Positions 1 to 5,975 of a stretch of DNA of 15,261 nt are shown here, piece by piece. Within the stretch, counting starts at the first letter, position 1, and each line of letters opens with the position of its first letter. Below the pieces are notes generated by a model that saw nothing but the letters and a program-made list of their open reading frames with translations, ran no database searches and was not told the origin of the DNA. Source of the DNA: Parcubacteria group bacterium CG11_big_fil_rev_8_21_14_0_20_39_22 (GTDB lineage: Bacteria > Patescibacteriota > Minisyncoccia > Phycocordibacterales > GCA-002787175); NCBI GenBank assembly GCA_002787175.1, contig PCWC01000024.1, positions 1 to 15,261 on the forward strand, given 5' to 3'. Made by a program: the position numbers and the translations under genes.

Positions 1-31
1 TAATTCCTCGATATTTTGATTGTATTTTCAT
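1..31 (-). CDS. Possible 5' end of a gene running off the left edge
   Basis: An ATG at 31-29 on the minus strand opens a frame that stays open to the window edge and would begin MKIQSKYRGI. All genes in the window run in this direction, so a further gene here is plausible. Only ten codons are visible, no convincing -10 hexamer is seen at the spacing used by the other genes, and no family can be named. It could equally be chance. Confidence 0.25.
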   Translation of the reverse strand, partial: MKIQSKYRGI

Positions 32-81
32 CTTGTGCCCATTTGGTTAATGAGTGCAATATGTATGTGAACTTAGTCAGC

Positions 82-266
82 AAAAGCATGTAACATGTAA
101 CTTGTAGCGTGTAACACGAGAGAATAATTTACAATTTTCAAATAAAAACACTTTTGGTATCTTATTAGGTGAATTAGGTGAATTTTCTCTCCCTCTTTTC
201 GTGTTACATGTTATAAGCTACACGTTACACGACTCATCCTAACACCTAAAAGCTAACACCTATTCA
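82..266. repeat. Repeat island 1: heptad arrays of classes A and D
   Basis: The space left of the small membrane gene is mostly repeat. Units of seven bases follow one another in phase. Class A (TGTARCR-like) runs on the plus strand at 89-116 (four units, with a weaker one at 82-88) and on the minus strand at 202-229 (four units). Class D (CTAAMAN-like) follows at 239-266. Between them, 122-145 is an A/T-rich block identical over 24 bases to 11675-11698. Bases 217-244 are identical over 28 bases to 11894-11921, and that shared block spans the boundary between a class A and a class D array, so the two classes are copied together. No gene is seen between 32 and 274. Confidence 0.75.
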
Positions 267-274
267 AGTATTGT

Positions 275-493
275 CTACAAAATCCCATTCAACGCCTGAA
301 CTTCCAATATATATCCTGTCAGTATAAAAACTGTGCCCACGATTACATAAATACGCTCTCTTTTCATAGACGTTAAAACATCATCATCAATTTTCCTCTC
401 TTTTAAAACGTGAGAATGAACACTAAATACGACGAGGGCGATTACGATATGTCCGATGATTGAAAACGTGATAGCTATAGTTAAAAGTGGCAT
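275..493 (-). CDS. Small two-helix membrane protein (72 aa), unknown function
   Basis: A 72-residue protein with two hydrophobic stretches, about residues 3-24 and 48-68. They are separated by a charged loop (HSHVLKERKIDDD, then KRER) that should be cytoplasmic or periplasmic as a hairpin. I do not recognise the family; no catalytic motif is visible. It lies 75 bases after the HD hydrolase on the same strand. It has its own -10-like hexamer TAAAAT (501-506) seven bases before the ATG, the spacing seen at other genes here, so it may be transcribed separately and leaderless. The hydrophobic pattern and start context make it a likely real gene; the function is open. Confidence 0.6.
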   Translation of the reverse strand: MPLLTIAITFSIIGHIVIALVVFSVHSHVLKERKIDDDVLTSMKRERIYVIVGTVFILTGYILEVQALNGIL

Positions 494-500
494 ATTTTAA

Positions 501-506
501 ATTTTA
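501..506 (-). promoter_or_regulatory. -10-like hexamer TAAAAT before the small membrane gene
   Basis: On the minus strand TAAAAT ends seven bases before the ATG at 493. The position matches the -10 elements of mnmA and leuS. No good -35 box is seen 16-18 bases upstream, and the region is very A/T-rich, so chance is possible. Confidence 0.35.
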
Positions 507-568
507 TTGATTAACTTTTTTAATAATATTATGTGGATTATCAGAAAAATGACCCCGAAGTATAAAAC

Positions 569-1201
569 CTACTTATTCCACAATTTCTTTTGTTTGCGGT
601 TTACCCACCAGTCATCATCTTTGTCACCAAACCACCAATCATTGGAATCTGTTCTCATTATCTGCTTAAATATAACCTTTGCTGCTTCGGTATTTAAACG
701 TTTCCCTGCCGGAGTTATCCAATCTTTTGCTCTTTCATTGCCGATATCTATTTGTTCTTTAAGTGATATTATCCATTCGAGATTATCAGCATCTTTTGCA
801 ATTAACGACTCCTTAGACTCACGCATTTCATATTCAGAAAGAGTCTCCTTTATATCTTTTCCAAAAGGTAAAGACTTCGACAAGTCTTCGACCACCTTCT
901 CCTCTTCTCTCGTAACGTACTTTTGGTGGACATAATTCAAGTCAGAAATACGGGTTTCAGGTAAATCGTGCAAGAGACACATTTTAAGAACTTTCAAAAT
1001 ATCGACATCCTTTTGAATTGAAGCCAAAGTATATCCAATATATAAAACCCGACTCGTATGCTCTGCCACACTCTGATTACCCGTTCCCAAAAAATGAAAA
1101 CCGCTTCGGGGAGTTTTAGATAAAATCCCAACCTCGAAAAGAAAGTTGGCTATCGAAAGATCATCATAACTTTCTTTATTTACCTTTTTCCTTTCTTTCA
1201 T
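569..1201 (-). CDS. HD-domain phosphohydrolase (HD_3 / YfbR-like)
   Basis: This 210-residue protein shows the HD signature of metal-dependent phosphohydrolases: AEH with His48, LLHDLPE with His78-Asp79 and Glu82, and KDADNLEW with Asp137 and Asp139. The 'HDLPE...D' spacing and the following VHQKY resemble the HD_3 group, which includes 5'-deoxynucleotidases such as YfbR. A nucleotide monophosphate is therefore the best guess for substrate. The C-terminus is unusually rich in Trp and Asp (about 188-199). The gene starts five bases after the stop of the isoaspartate methyltransferase, so they are cotranscribed. No Shine-Dalgarno sequence precedes the ATG (the gap is A-rich). The fold is well supported; the substrate is inferred. 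Confidence 0.8.
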   Translation of the reverse strand: MKERKKVNKESYDDLSIANFLFEVGILSKTPRSGFHFLGTGNQSVAEHTSRVLYIGYTLASIQKDVDILKVLKMCLLHDLPETRISDLNYVHQKYVTREEEKVVEDLSKSLPFGKDIKETLSEYEMRESKESLIAKDADNLEWIISLKEQIDIGNERAKDWITPAGKRLNTEAAKVIFKQIMRTDSNDWWFGDKDDDWWVNRKQKKLWNK

Positions 1202-1206
1202 TTTCT

Positions 1207-1833
1207 TTAAGATAGAGAGTCGAAAGAAAATCCTGGGTACTCTTTCGAATCAAATCCGTCATCGCTTACTTTTACTAATTTATATATAGTCCCCGAAACT
1301 GGTATTACCATAATCCCCCCAATTTTAAGCTCCATAAAAAGATCGACAGGTATCTCATCTTTCGCCTCAGCACTCACTAAAATCTTATCATACGGTGCAT
1401 ATTCGGGAAGTCCTACCGGAGTTTTACTGCTACGACCCTGTAAAGTTATATTGTTTAAATGATCATATTTACCAATATTATTTTTAGCTTTTTCTAAAAG
1501 AATATCCGATTGCTCTACTCCATATATATGACCACTGTCCCCAACCATAGAAGAAAGTAGAGCTGTAGCAAAACCAGAACCGAAACCGACTTCAAGAATA
1601 TTATCACCCCTTTTGACGTCTAAAAGCTCAATCATAAACAAGATAGTCGTGGGTCGACTTGTGGTCTGACCTTCACCTATAGGCAAAGCATAATCCTCGT
1701 AAGCTTCTATTTTATAATCATCATCGACAAAATCAGCTCTGTCGATTTCTTCAAACGCCTTCTCAATAAGCGTTTCTCTTAAGACTCTTGTGTCATTTTT
1801 TAAACTTATGATCAATTCTTCACGTGTTTGCAT
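1207..1833 (-). CDS. pcm: Protein-L-isoaspartate O-methyltransferase
   Basis: This 208-residue SAM-dependent methyltransferase repairs isoaspartyl residues in aged proteins. Visible signatures in order are DRADFVDD near residue 31, AYEDYALPIGEGQTTSRP (about 44-61), which is the family's substrate-loop and GQT motif, the SAM-binding motif I EVGFGSGF (81-88), the acidic motif II at GVEQSD (105-110), and IPVDLFMELKIGGIMVIPV near 161-179. The length is close to the usual 205-220. It starts 13 bases after the stop of the alkyltransferase gene and ends five bases before the HD gene, so it is inside a tight operon. In a cluster with alkyl-DNA repair and nucleotide hydrolysis, the likely theme is damage repair. 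The gap before the ATG is an A-rich run without a Shine-Dalgarno sequence. Confidence 0.9.
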   Translation of the reverse strand: MQTREELIISLKNDTRVLRETLIEKAFEEIDRADFVDDDYKIEAYEDYALPIGEGQTTSRPTTILFMIELLDVKRGDNILEVGFGSGFATALLSSMVGDSGHIYGVEQSDILLEKAKNNIGKYDHLNNITLQGRSSKTPVGLPEYAPYDKILVSAEAKDEIPVDLFMELKIGGIMVIPVSGTIYKLVKVSDDGFDSKEYPGFSFDSLS

Positions 1834-1846
1834 TTTTGTTTTTATT

Positions 1847-2137
1847 TTATACTACCCCTTCTGATCTTAGTAATTGTTCTTTCATCTTCTCTCCGCGATT
1901 GTAATTACCAAGTTGTCCGTCTGATTTTATAACCCGATGGCATGGTATGTCCTTATTGTAATTTTTTGAAAGTATTGTACCGACACTACGGAAGGCCTTT
2001 GGCGATCCGGCACGCCTGGCAACTTCCTTATAGGTTAGGGTTTTGCCTCGAGGAATCTTGCGAACAATTAACCGGACTCTATCACTAAAACTTCCAACCA
2101 AATTTTCACTCTCCTTCTTTCTATTTGTTAAAATCAT
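1847..2137 (-). CDS. Minimal MGMT/Ogt-type DNA alkyltransferase domain (96 aa)
   Basis: This is the DNA-binding, active-site domain of methylated-DNA--protein cysteine methyltransferases standing alone. It has the helix-turn-helix region (LTYKEVARRAGSPKAFRSVG, about 34-53, where Arg50 sits at the 'arginine finger' place), the PCHRV active site with Cys66 (65-69), and GNYNRGEKMKEQLLRSEG (77-94), matching the family's C-terminal GGY-G-K-LL-EG pattern. The N-terminal half of Ogt/Ada is missing. Cysteine-less relatives (ATL proteins) have Trp at the Cys position; this one keeps Cys, so direct dealkylation of O6-alkylguanine is possible. It starts 46 bases after the ATP-cone nuclease. A TATAAT (2162-2167) in that gap could serve as an internal promoter. 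Confidence 0.85.
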   Translation of the reverse strand: MILTNRKKESENLVGSFSDRVRLIVRKIPRGKTLTYKEVARRAGSPKAFRSVGTILSKNYNKDIPCHRVIKSDGQLGNYNRGEKMKEQLLRSEGVV

Positions 2138-2183
2138 AAATATTGTATCTTGTGCGAGGAGATTATAGATAGGTTCTGATGGT

Positions 2184-3020
2184 TCAAAGTGTGTTTATTT
2201 CATTTATAATTTCAGCTTCTCTACTTTTTTTAATTCCTGCAACCTTAAGCAGAGATGGATTATCGAGCACGTTACGGCAGATAACTATATTTTGTGAAAG
2301 TAGGATATTCTTTTCAGATTCGGAAATCAAAGTCAAAGCTGTAATTGGATGGACATTGGATTTCTCTATCATATCTTCGAGATTGTCAGAACCCGGATAA
2401 CTCCATCCGACAAGCTCCAAACCGGCGCACTGAGCATAATCTATTGCAGTTGTCGTAAACTTAGTATTGGTTATAAGCATCTTTCTATCAATCTTTCTCT
2501 GGCTACCTTTTATGTCAATTGCCGAATCTTTTATGTCGTCAAATCGAGCCTTAACGTAGAGAGAGGTTTTTAAGTCGGTCTTAAAGTGATGTTCCGTATG
2601 GAACTTGGCTTCTGCCACCACAACCTCCTGATCATTGTAAGCTACCATATCGAGTTCATGTTCAGCGCACTTGCCCTTTATGATTCGCTGAGAGCTTATA
2701 GTATAACCTTTTCTCTTATAGAGTTCTCCCAGAAACGCTTCGAACGGATAACCCGAGGGTCCGAGTGCCGCGAGAGCGCGGCGAAGTGAATACTTGGTTG
2801 CACTGGATCTCTTTTCTTTTTTTAAAAGATTGAAGGCGTGCCGGTAAATATCCTCGGTCGTCATACCTTGTACGATCTCGTTCTTTATATGCTCTACTAT
2901 TCTCACAATTTCACCCTCCGGTGCGTCGGCTCTTTGGAGTGATTGTTCCAGCTTGTGAGGATCAAATGGTTCGTCTTCCCCGTTTGCCTTTCGTATGAAA
3001 ATTTCCTTTTGGGATGTCAT
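2184..3020 (-). CDS. ATP-cone plus Mrr-like (PD-(D/E)XK) nuclease fusion
   Basis: In this 278-residue protein, residues about 5-85 match the ATP-cone, the nucleotide-sensing module of ribonucleotide reductases and NrdR (IRKANGEDEPFDPHKLEQSL, then TTEDIYRHAFNLLKK and KYSLRRALAALGPSGYPFE). Residues about 90-210 look like a restriction-endonuclease-like fold: YKRKGY, then HELDMVAY with Asp124 and VVVAEAKF with Glu137 and Lys139, the PD-(D/E)XK catalytic pattern. The C-terminus (LLKVAGIKKSREAEII, about 257-272) resembles a helix-hairpin-helix. ATP-cone/Mrr-type fusions are known in other bacteria; their role is unclear. The inference is a nuclease whose activity responds to ATP or dATP. It is first in the repair cluster, with a -10-like TATACT nine bases before ATG. 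No methyltransferase partner is present. Confidence 0.8.
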   Translation of the reverse strand: MTSQKEIFIRKANGEDEPFDPHKLEQSLQRADAPEGEIVRIVEHIKNEIVQGMTTEDIYRHAFNLLKKEKRSSATKYSLRRALAALGPSGYPFEAFLGELYKRKGYTISSQRIIKGKCAEHELDMVAYNDQEVVVAEAKFHTEHHFKTDLKTSLYVKARFDDIKDSAIDIKGSQRKIDRKMLITNTKFTTTAIDYAQCAGLELVGWSYPGSDNLEDMIEKSNVHPITALTLISESEKNILLSQNIVICRNVLDNPSLLKVAGIKKSREAEIINEINTL

Positions 3021-3029
3021 TGTGAGTCA

Positions 3030-3035
3030 AGTATA
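3030..3035 (-). promoter_or_regulatory. -10-like hexamer TATACT before the ATP-cone nuclease
   Basis: TATACT on the minus strand ends nine bases before the ATG at 3020, so transcription would begin at or next to the start codon. It is the same hexamer used before mnmA. No clear -35 box is seen at the right distance. Confidence 0.5.
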
Positions 3036-3049
3036 TCAAATAACATTTA

Positions 3050-3474
3050 ACAAGGAAATCTCAAAAATCAAATCTAAATGTATGTCCGAATATACAAATG
3101 ATGCGAATGATACGAATGGCTACGAATAAGAAGAAGATAAATTTATAATTTTTAAAATAATGCTTAAATTTTTTAATTTCTAAACAAAAACGTTAAAAAC
3201 TCACAACCGACAACTAACAACCCCACTTCGCCCAGAAGCTTCGCAGGGCAAGCATAAAACATGTAGCATTTAACATGTCTCTCTCGGTCGTCCTCCTTTT
3301 GAGGGAGGTGCTGAGTCTGCGAAGCGGAGGGTGTTATCTCTTTCTCCTCCCCTTTCTTTTCTTTCGTTTCCCAGATTTGAGATTTTATTTTTGAGATTTA
3401 AGATTTCCTTGTGCTACACGTTACAGGATACACGTTTTGTGCTTTATGTTAAATGTTACACGCTACATGTTTTC
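3050..3474. repeat. Repeat island 2, with a nine-unit heptad array
   Basis: The 460 bases between the nuclease and mnmA hold no credible gene. They contain A/T-rich heptads at 3056-3076; degenerate nine-base units built on CGAAT around 3091-3135; class D heptads at 3193-3220; a CTTC/GAAG hairpin element at 3221-3249; class A heptads at 3255-3282; a short CCTCC/GGAGG hairpin at 3292-3308; five in-phase AGATTTN units at 3373-3407; and nine in-phase class A heptads on the minus strand at 3412-3474. The ends are inverted copies: 3050-3061 is the exact reverse complement of 3401-3412, and the similarity continues imperfectly inward. Confidence 0.75.
3412..3474 (-). repeat. Nine consecutive degenerate heptads, class A
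   Basis: Read on the minus strand, 63 bases divide without slip into nine 7-mers, for example TGTAGCG, TGTAACA, TTTAACA and TGTAACG. Most fit NNNARCR. Neighbouring units usually differ, so this is a phased but degenerate array rather than a simple microsatellite. It ends three bases before the 17-base inverted repeat that contains the mnmA stop codon. Confidence 0.75.
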
Positions 3475-3476
3475 CC

Positions 3477-3493
3477 AACACCTACCCCACCAC
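3477..3493 (+). repeat. 17-bp inverted repeat flanking mnmA (3' copy; mate at 4682-4698)
   Basis: The 17 bases here are the exact reverse complement of 4682-4698. This copy includes the mnmA stop codon and the last codons (GTG GTG GGG TAG). The mate lies upstream of the mnmA promoter and merges into a class D heptad array. Together they bracket the gene and its promoter. Confidence 0.7.
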
Positions 3494-4627
3494 TCCTCCC
3501 CCCACACAAACCTCCCCATCATAAACCACAAGCGATTGCCCCGCGGGCAGTGAAGATTGATTTTCTTTGAAATTTACAACCCAAACATCTCCTTTTTTTG
3601 ACAAGGTGGCAAGTTGCAAGCCCTGTCTATAACGAATTCTAACGCCGTATTCCTTATTTCCGACTTCAGGCGTTGAAATCCAATTTACATTTTCAAGTTG
3701 AGCGGTTTTCTTATCTTCCGCTGTGCCTAAATCTAAATTTTTCTTGGAAACAACCGTAATGGTGTTTTGAGCCATATCTTTCTCTGACACATACAGTGGT
3801 TCTCTATCATCCCTTTTTTCATCTATAGTAAAGCCGTGACGTTGTCCTTCGGTAAAAAATACAGCACCTGGATGGGTACCTATTTTCTTACCAGTAGAGT
3901 CAAGCACATCTCCCGCAGAGCTTTTGATAAAATGAGACAAAAACTCCTTCATAGGCACCTTACCGATAAAACAAAGTCCCTGACTGTCTTTCTTCTCAGC
4001 AGTCGGCAATTTAAAACGTTTCGCCATCTTGCGGACTTCTGCTTTTTCGTATTCTCCAATCGGAAAGATAATATGTGAAAGATCATCCTGAGTAAGAGTC
4101 CAAAGAAAGTAGCTTTGGTCTTTACTTGTATCGACTCCGGTTAAAAGCCGGACAGATGAATCTTCTACATTTGAATTTTTAGTATTTGAAGAATTATTTG
4201 AAAATTGGTAATTTGAAATTGAAAATTCCCGCTTTCTGACGCGGGCATAATGCCCCGTCGCAATATAATCTGCCCCCTGACCCTGTGCCCATTTCCAAAA
4301 CGCTCCAAACTTTACAACACGGTTACACATAACATCAGGATTGGGAGTTCTACCTCTCTCATATTCACGAGTCATATAATCAACCACCCCTTTTTTGTAT
4401 TCTTCCGCAAGGTCAAGGTCGGTAAATTTAATTCCAAGATGAGCGCAAACTCTCATAGCGTCGAGGCGATCTTCAGTGGCACTACATTCAATCCAATCCG
4501 GTTGCCAAACCTTAATAAAGACACCGGTTACGTCGTAGCCCTCCTCTTTGAGCAATGCAGCAGAAACGGAGCTGTCCACTCCGCCAGATAGACCGACAAA
4601 TACTTTTTTATTATTTCCATTTGTCAT
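3482..4627 (-). CDS. mnmA: tRNA-specific 2-thiouridylase MnmA
   Basis: This 381-residue enzyme makes 2-thiouridine at the wobble position of Lys, Glu and Gln tRNAs. It has the ATP pyrophosphatase P-loop SGGVDSS (14-20), the nucleophile Cys101 in NPDVMCNRVVKFG, ATGHYAR (about 124-130), DQSYFLW, and the second catalytic Cys219 in SQGLCFIGK. It ends in the expected YDGEVCVGGG. Start choice: ATG at 4627 gives the canonical N-terminus and sits seven bases from a -10 box; the upstream in-frame ATG at 4663 falls in the -35 box and is rejected. Between YARVRKR and LLTGVD, where relatives have a short turn, about 20 Asn/Ser-rich residues (134-153) are encoded by A/T-rich repeat-like DNA (4170-4228). 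The core motifs are unaffected. Confidence 0.95.
   Translation of the reverse strand: MTNGNNKKVFVGLSGGVDSSVSAALLKEEGYDVTGVFIKVWQPDWIECSATEDRLDAMRVCAHLGIKFTDLDLAEEYKKGVVDYMTREYERGRTPNPDVMCNRVVKFGAFWKWAQGQGADYIATGHYARVRKREFSISNYQFSNNSSNTKNSNVEDSSVRLLTGVDTSKDQSYFLWTLTQDDLSHIIFPIGEYEKAEVRKMAKRFKLPTAEKKDSQGLCFIGKVPMKEFLSHFIKSSAGDVLDSTGKKIGTHPGAVFFTEGQRHGFTIDEKRDDREPLYVSEKDMAQNTITVVSKKNLDLGTAEDKKTAQLENVNWISTPEVGNKEYGVRIRYRQGLQLATLSKKGDVWVVNFKENQSSLPAGQSLVVYDGEVCVGGGVVG
4170..4228 (-). repeat. Intergenic-type A/T repeat inside mnmA coding sequence
   Basis: On the minus strand this stretch is a run of CAATTT/CAAAT-like words. Sixteen bases at 4192-4207 are the exact reverse complement of 11685-11700, which lies in the A/T block next to heptads in a non-coding island (the same block as at 122-145). 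It encodes about 20 residues, twelve of them Asn or Ser, in a loop of MnmA that is normally short. Seven-base phasing is poor here, unlike the class A and D arrays. Confidence 0.6.
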
Positions 4628-4634
4628 TTGTCGA

Positions 4635-4663
4635 AGTATAAGCAATTTACCACGTCGTTGCAA
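4635..4663 (-). promoter_or_regulatory. mnmA promoter (TTGCAA, 17 bp, TATACT), leaderless
   Basis: On the minus strand TTGCAA (4663-4658) and TATACT (4640-4635) are separated by exactly 17 bases, and the ATG follows seven bases after the -10. Transcription would start at the A of ATG. The layout is the same as at leuS. Confidence 0.75.
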
Positions 4664-4736
4664 ACAGACGATTTGTGTTGCGTGGTGGGGTAGGTGTTAG
4701 TTTTTAGTTGATAGTTGTTAGGAAGATAGAGTTGAG

Positions 4737-4777
4737 GGTAGTCTGACTAACTCCGCTGCGGAGTTAGTCAGACTACC
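4737..4777. repeat. 41-nt perfect palindrome, copy 1
   Basis: Two 20-base arms that are exact reverse complements surround a single central T (4757). The core arm reads GTCTGACTAACTCCGC. A second copy is at 12068-12106. The two differ at the centre and at two arm positions, and both arm differences are compensated on the other arm (A4750/T4764 against C12080/G12094; T4739/A4775 against C12069/G12105). There is no T-run on either side, so an ordinary terminator is unlikely. Confidence 0.85.
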
Positions 4778-4920
4778 TGGATCCTGAACCTGCATCAAGT
4801 TTTCAGTTCTTAATGTTGGCGATTTTTGTATTATTTCCTAACCGCTAACCCCTAAAAACTGACAGCTATCCAAAGCCCTCTAAACCCGCCAGACGGGTGG
4901 CGGGTTTCTAAAAGCTAACA

Positions 4921-4947
4921 CCCCACTTCGCTGAAGCTACGCGGGGC
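4921..4947. repeat. CTTC/GAAG hairpin element, copy 2 (copy 1 at 3221-3249)
   Basis: Both copies start with CCCCACTTCG, contain GAAGCT and end in GGGC. CTTC pairs with GAAG around a 3-5 base loop, and CCCC can pair with GGGG at the base in this copy. Both copies are immediately preceded by class D heptads, so the element travels with them. Confidence 0.6.
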
Positions 4948-4967
4948 AAACCTAACAGCTATTTGAC

Positions 4968-5975
4968 TTAATCGAGGTATTTAACCCGATTACTCTTATG
5001 CCCCTCAAAGTCGCGAGCATAGTGCATATTACCTTGTCTGTCGGATAAATAAAATAGATAAGGAGATTCATTAGGTTCAATTGCGGCAATAATAGACGAG
5101 AGTCCCGGATTGGTTACAGGACCTTCAGGAAGCCCAACGTAGCGATAAGTATTGTAAGGAGAATCAAATTCTAAATCTTTTAGTGTTACCTCGTAAGTGT
5201 TTTTGCCTATAATATAAGGAAATACCGCATCGACTTGGAGAGGCATACCGATATCAATTCGTTTCCACAATATTCCGGCTATGGTTTTTCGAGTCTCATC
5301 TGTTCGTGCCTCTTCTTCGAGAAGTGAAGCCATAATCACTATATCATCGAGAGTTCTACCGCTTTCTTCGACTTTACCCAAAAGTCCGGCTACTTTCTTT
5401 TCGAAATTGCTACGCATCATATTTACAATCTCGGCAGGCATTGAGTTTACGGGAATCTTGTAAGTGTCAGGGAATAAGTAACCTTCATAGGGTTTGGCGA
5501 CCGTAACAAAAAGATCTTGATCAAAGTTTTTCAACTTGCCGGACAAAAGATTTGCAATCTCAATCACGCTAAGACCTTCCGGGATGGTAATAAGAGAAGA
5601 TACTATGCCGTGATCCCCTTTTGCCACGCGTCGTGCCACAGTCAGAACCGATTCTTTATCGGTAAAGTAATAATCACCCGCAACAGCCGCAGTCTCACCA
5701 CCAAAGAGTATCACCATATTTCTAAACCAAAGCGGAGACAAGATAATTTCCTGCTTCTGAAGCTCTGTCGCTATCTGCTTTAGGGTCGCTCCTTTCTCAA
5801 TGGTTACAAGAGCAGACTTCGGGAAATCGTTTGGAGCACGAAAAAAAAGTGAATAAAAAATTATAAAACATAAAGCAAGTACTCCACCAAAAAGAGACAG
5901 TATAGTCTTTATATTTTGTGGTCTTATACGCCTCCAAAATTTGGAGATGCGATATATTATTGAAGAAAATATCAT
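4968..5975 (-). CDS. mltG: Endolytic murein transglycosylase MltG (YceG-like)
   Basis: This 335-residue membrane-anchored lytic transglycosylase cleaves nascent peptidoglycan strands and is thought to set glycan length. A basic cytoplasmic start (RRIRPQ) is followed by one membrane helix (about 25-45). Next comes a LysM-like region (about 54-110, with VTIEKGATLKQIATEL and DYYFTDKESV), then EGYLFPDTY (164-172). The catalytic motif ASLLEEEAR follows with Glu220 at the place of the E. coli catalytic Glu, and then MPLQVDAVFPY, SPYNTYRYVGLPEGPVTNPG and the C-terminal FYLSDRQGNMHYARDFEGH. Length is normal. Its ATG overlaps the stop of the upstream membrane-protein gene by four bases (ATGA), indicating translational coupling. 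No Shine-Dalgarno sequence is seen. Confidence 0.95.
   Translation of the reverse strand: MIFSSIIYRISKFWRRIRPQNIKTILSLFGGVLALCFIIFYSLFFRAPNDFPKSALVTIEKGATLKQIATELQKQEIILSPLWFRNMVILFGGETAAVAGDYYFTDKESVLTVARRVAKGDHGIVSSLITIPEGLSVIEIANLLSGKLKNFDQDLFVTVAKPYEGYLFPDTYKIPVNSMPAEIVNMMRSNFEKKVAGLLGKVEESGRTLDDIVIMASLLEEEARTDETRKTIAGILWKRIDIGMPLQVDAVFPYIIGKNTYEVTLKDLEFDSPYNTYRYVGLPEGPVTNPGLSSIIAAIEPNESPYLFYLSDRQGNMHYARDFEGHKSNRVKYLD

Larger units (their letters stand above)
4682..4965. repeat. Repeat island 3 between mltG and mnmA
   Basis: No gene is seen here. From left to right: the mnmA-flanking 17-bp inverted repeat (4682-4698) merges into five class D heptads read on the opposite strand (4687-4721, units ending TAG); a 41-base perfect palindrome (4737-4777); about 60 bases of unexplained sequence; five class D heptads (4838-4872); a 9-bp hairpin of AAACCCGCC and GGCGGGTTT (4882-4907) with only a weak T tail; two class D units (4908-4921); the CTTC/GAAG hairpin element (4921-4947); and two class D units (4952-4965) ending just before the mltG stop codon. 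Confidence 0.7.

Noticed and set aside
82..266. CRISPR array suggested by regularly spaced repeats
   Set aside because: The units are seven bases long and contiguous, without spacers, and no cas gene is present.
507..935. A plus-strand frame of 142 codons opposite the HD gene
   Set aside because: It is mostly the antisense of a well-supported HD hydrolase, has no family motif, and starts in A/T-rich intergenic sequence.
3021..3481. tRNA or small RNA gene in the intergenic islands
   Set aside because: No cloverleaf, GGTTCRAATCC-type T-loop or acceptor stem was found by eye in any island. A covariance-model scan was not possible here.
4628..4663. A 12-residue N-terminal extension of MnmA from ATG 4663
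   Set aside because: The extra residues match nothing in the family, and this start lies exactly in the -35 box of a promoter whose -10 is seven bases from ATG 4627.
4737..4777. Rho-independent terminator for mnmA or mltG
   Set aside because: The stem is perfect, but there is no T-run on either side, and it is well away from both stop codons.
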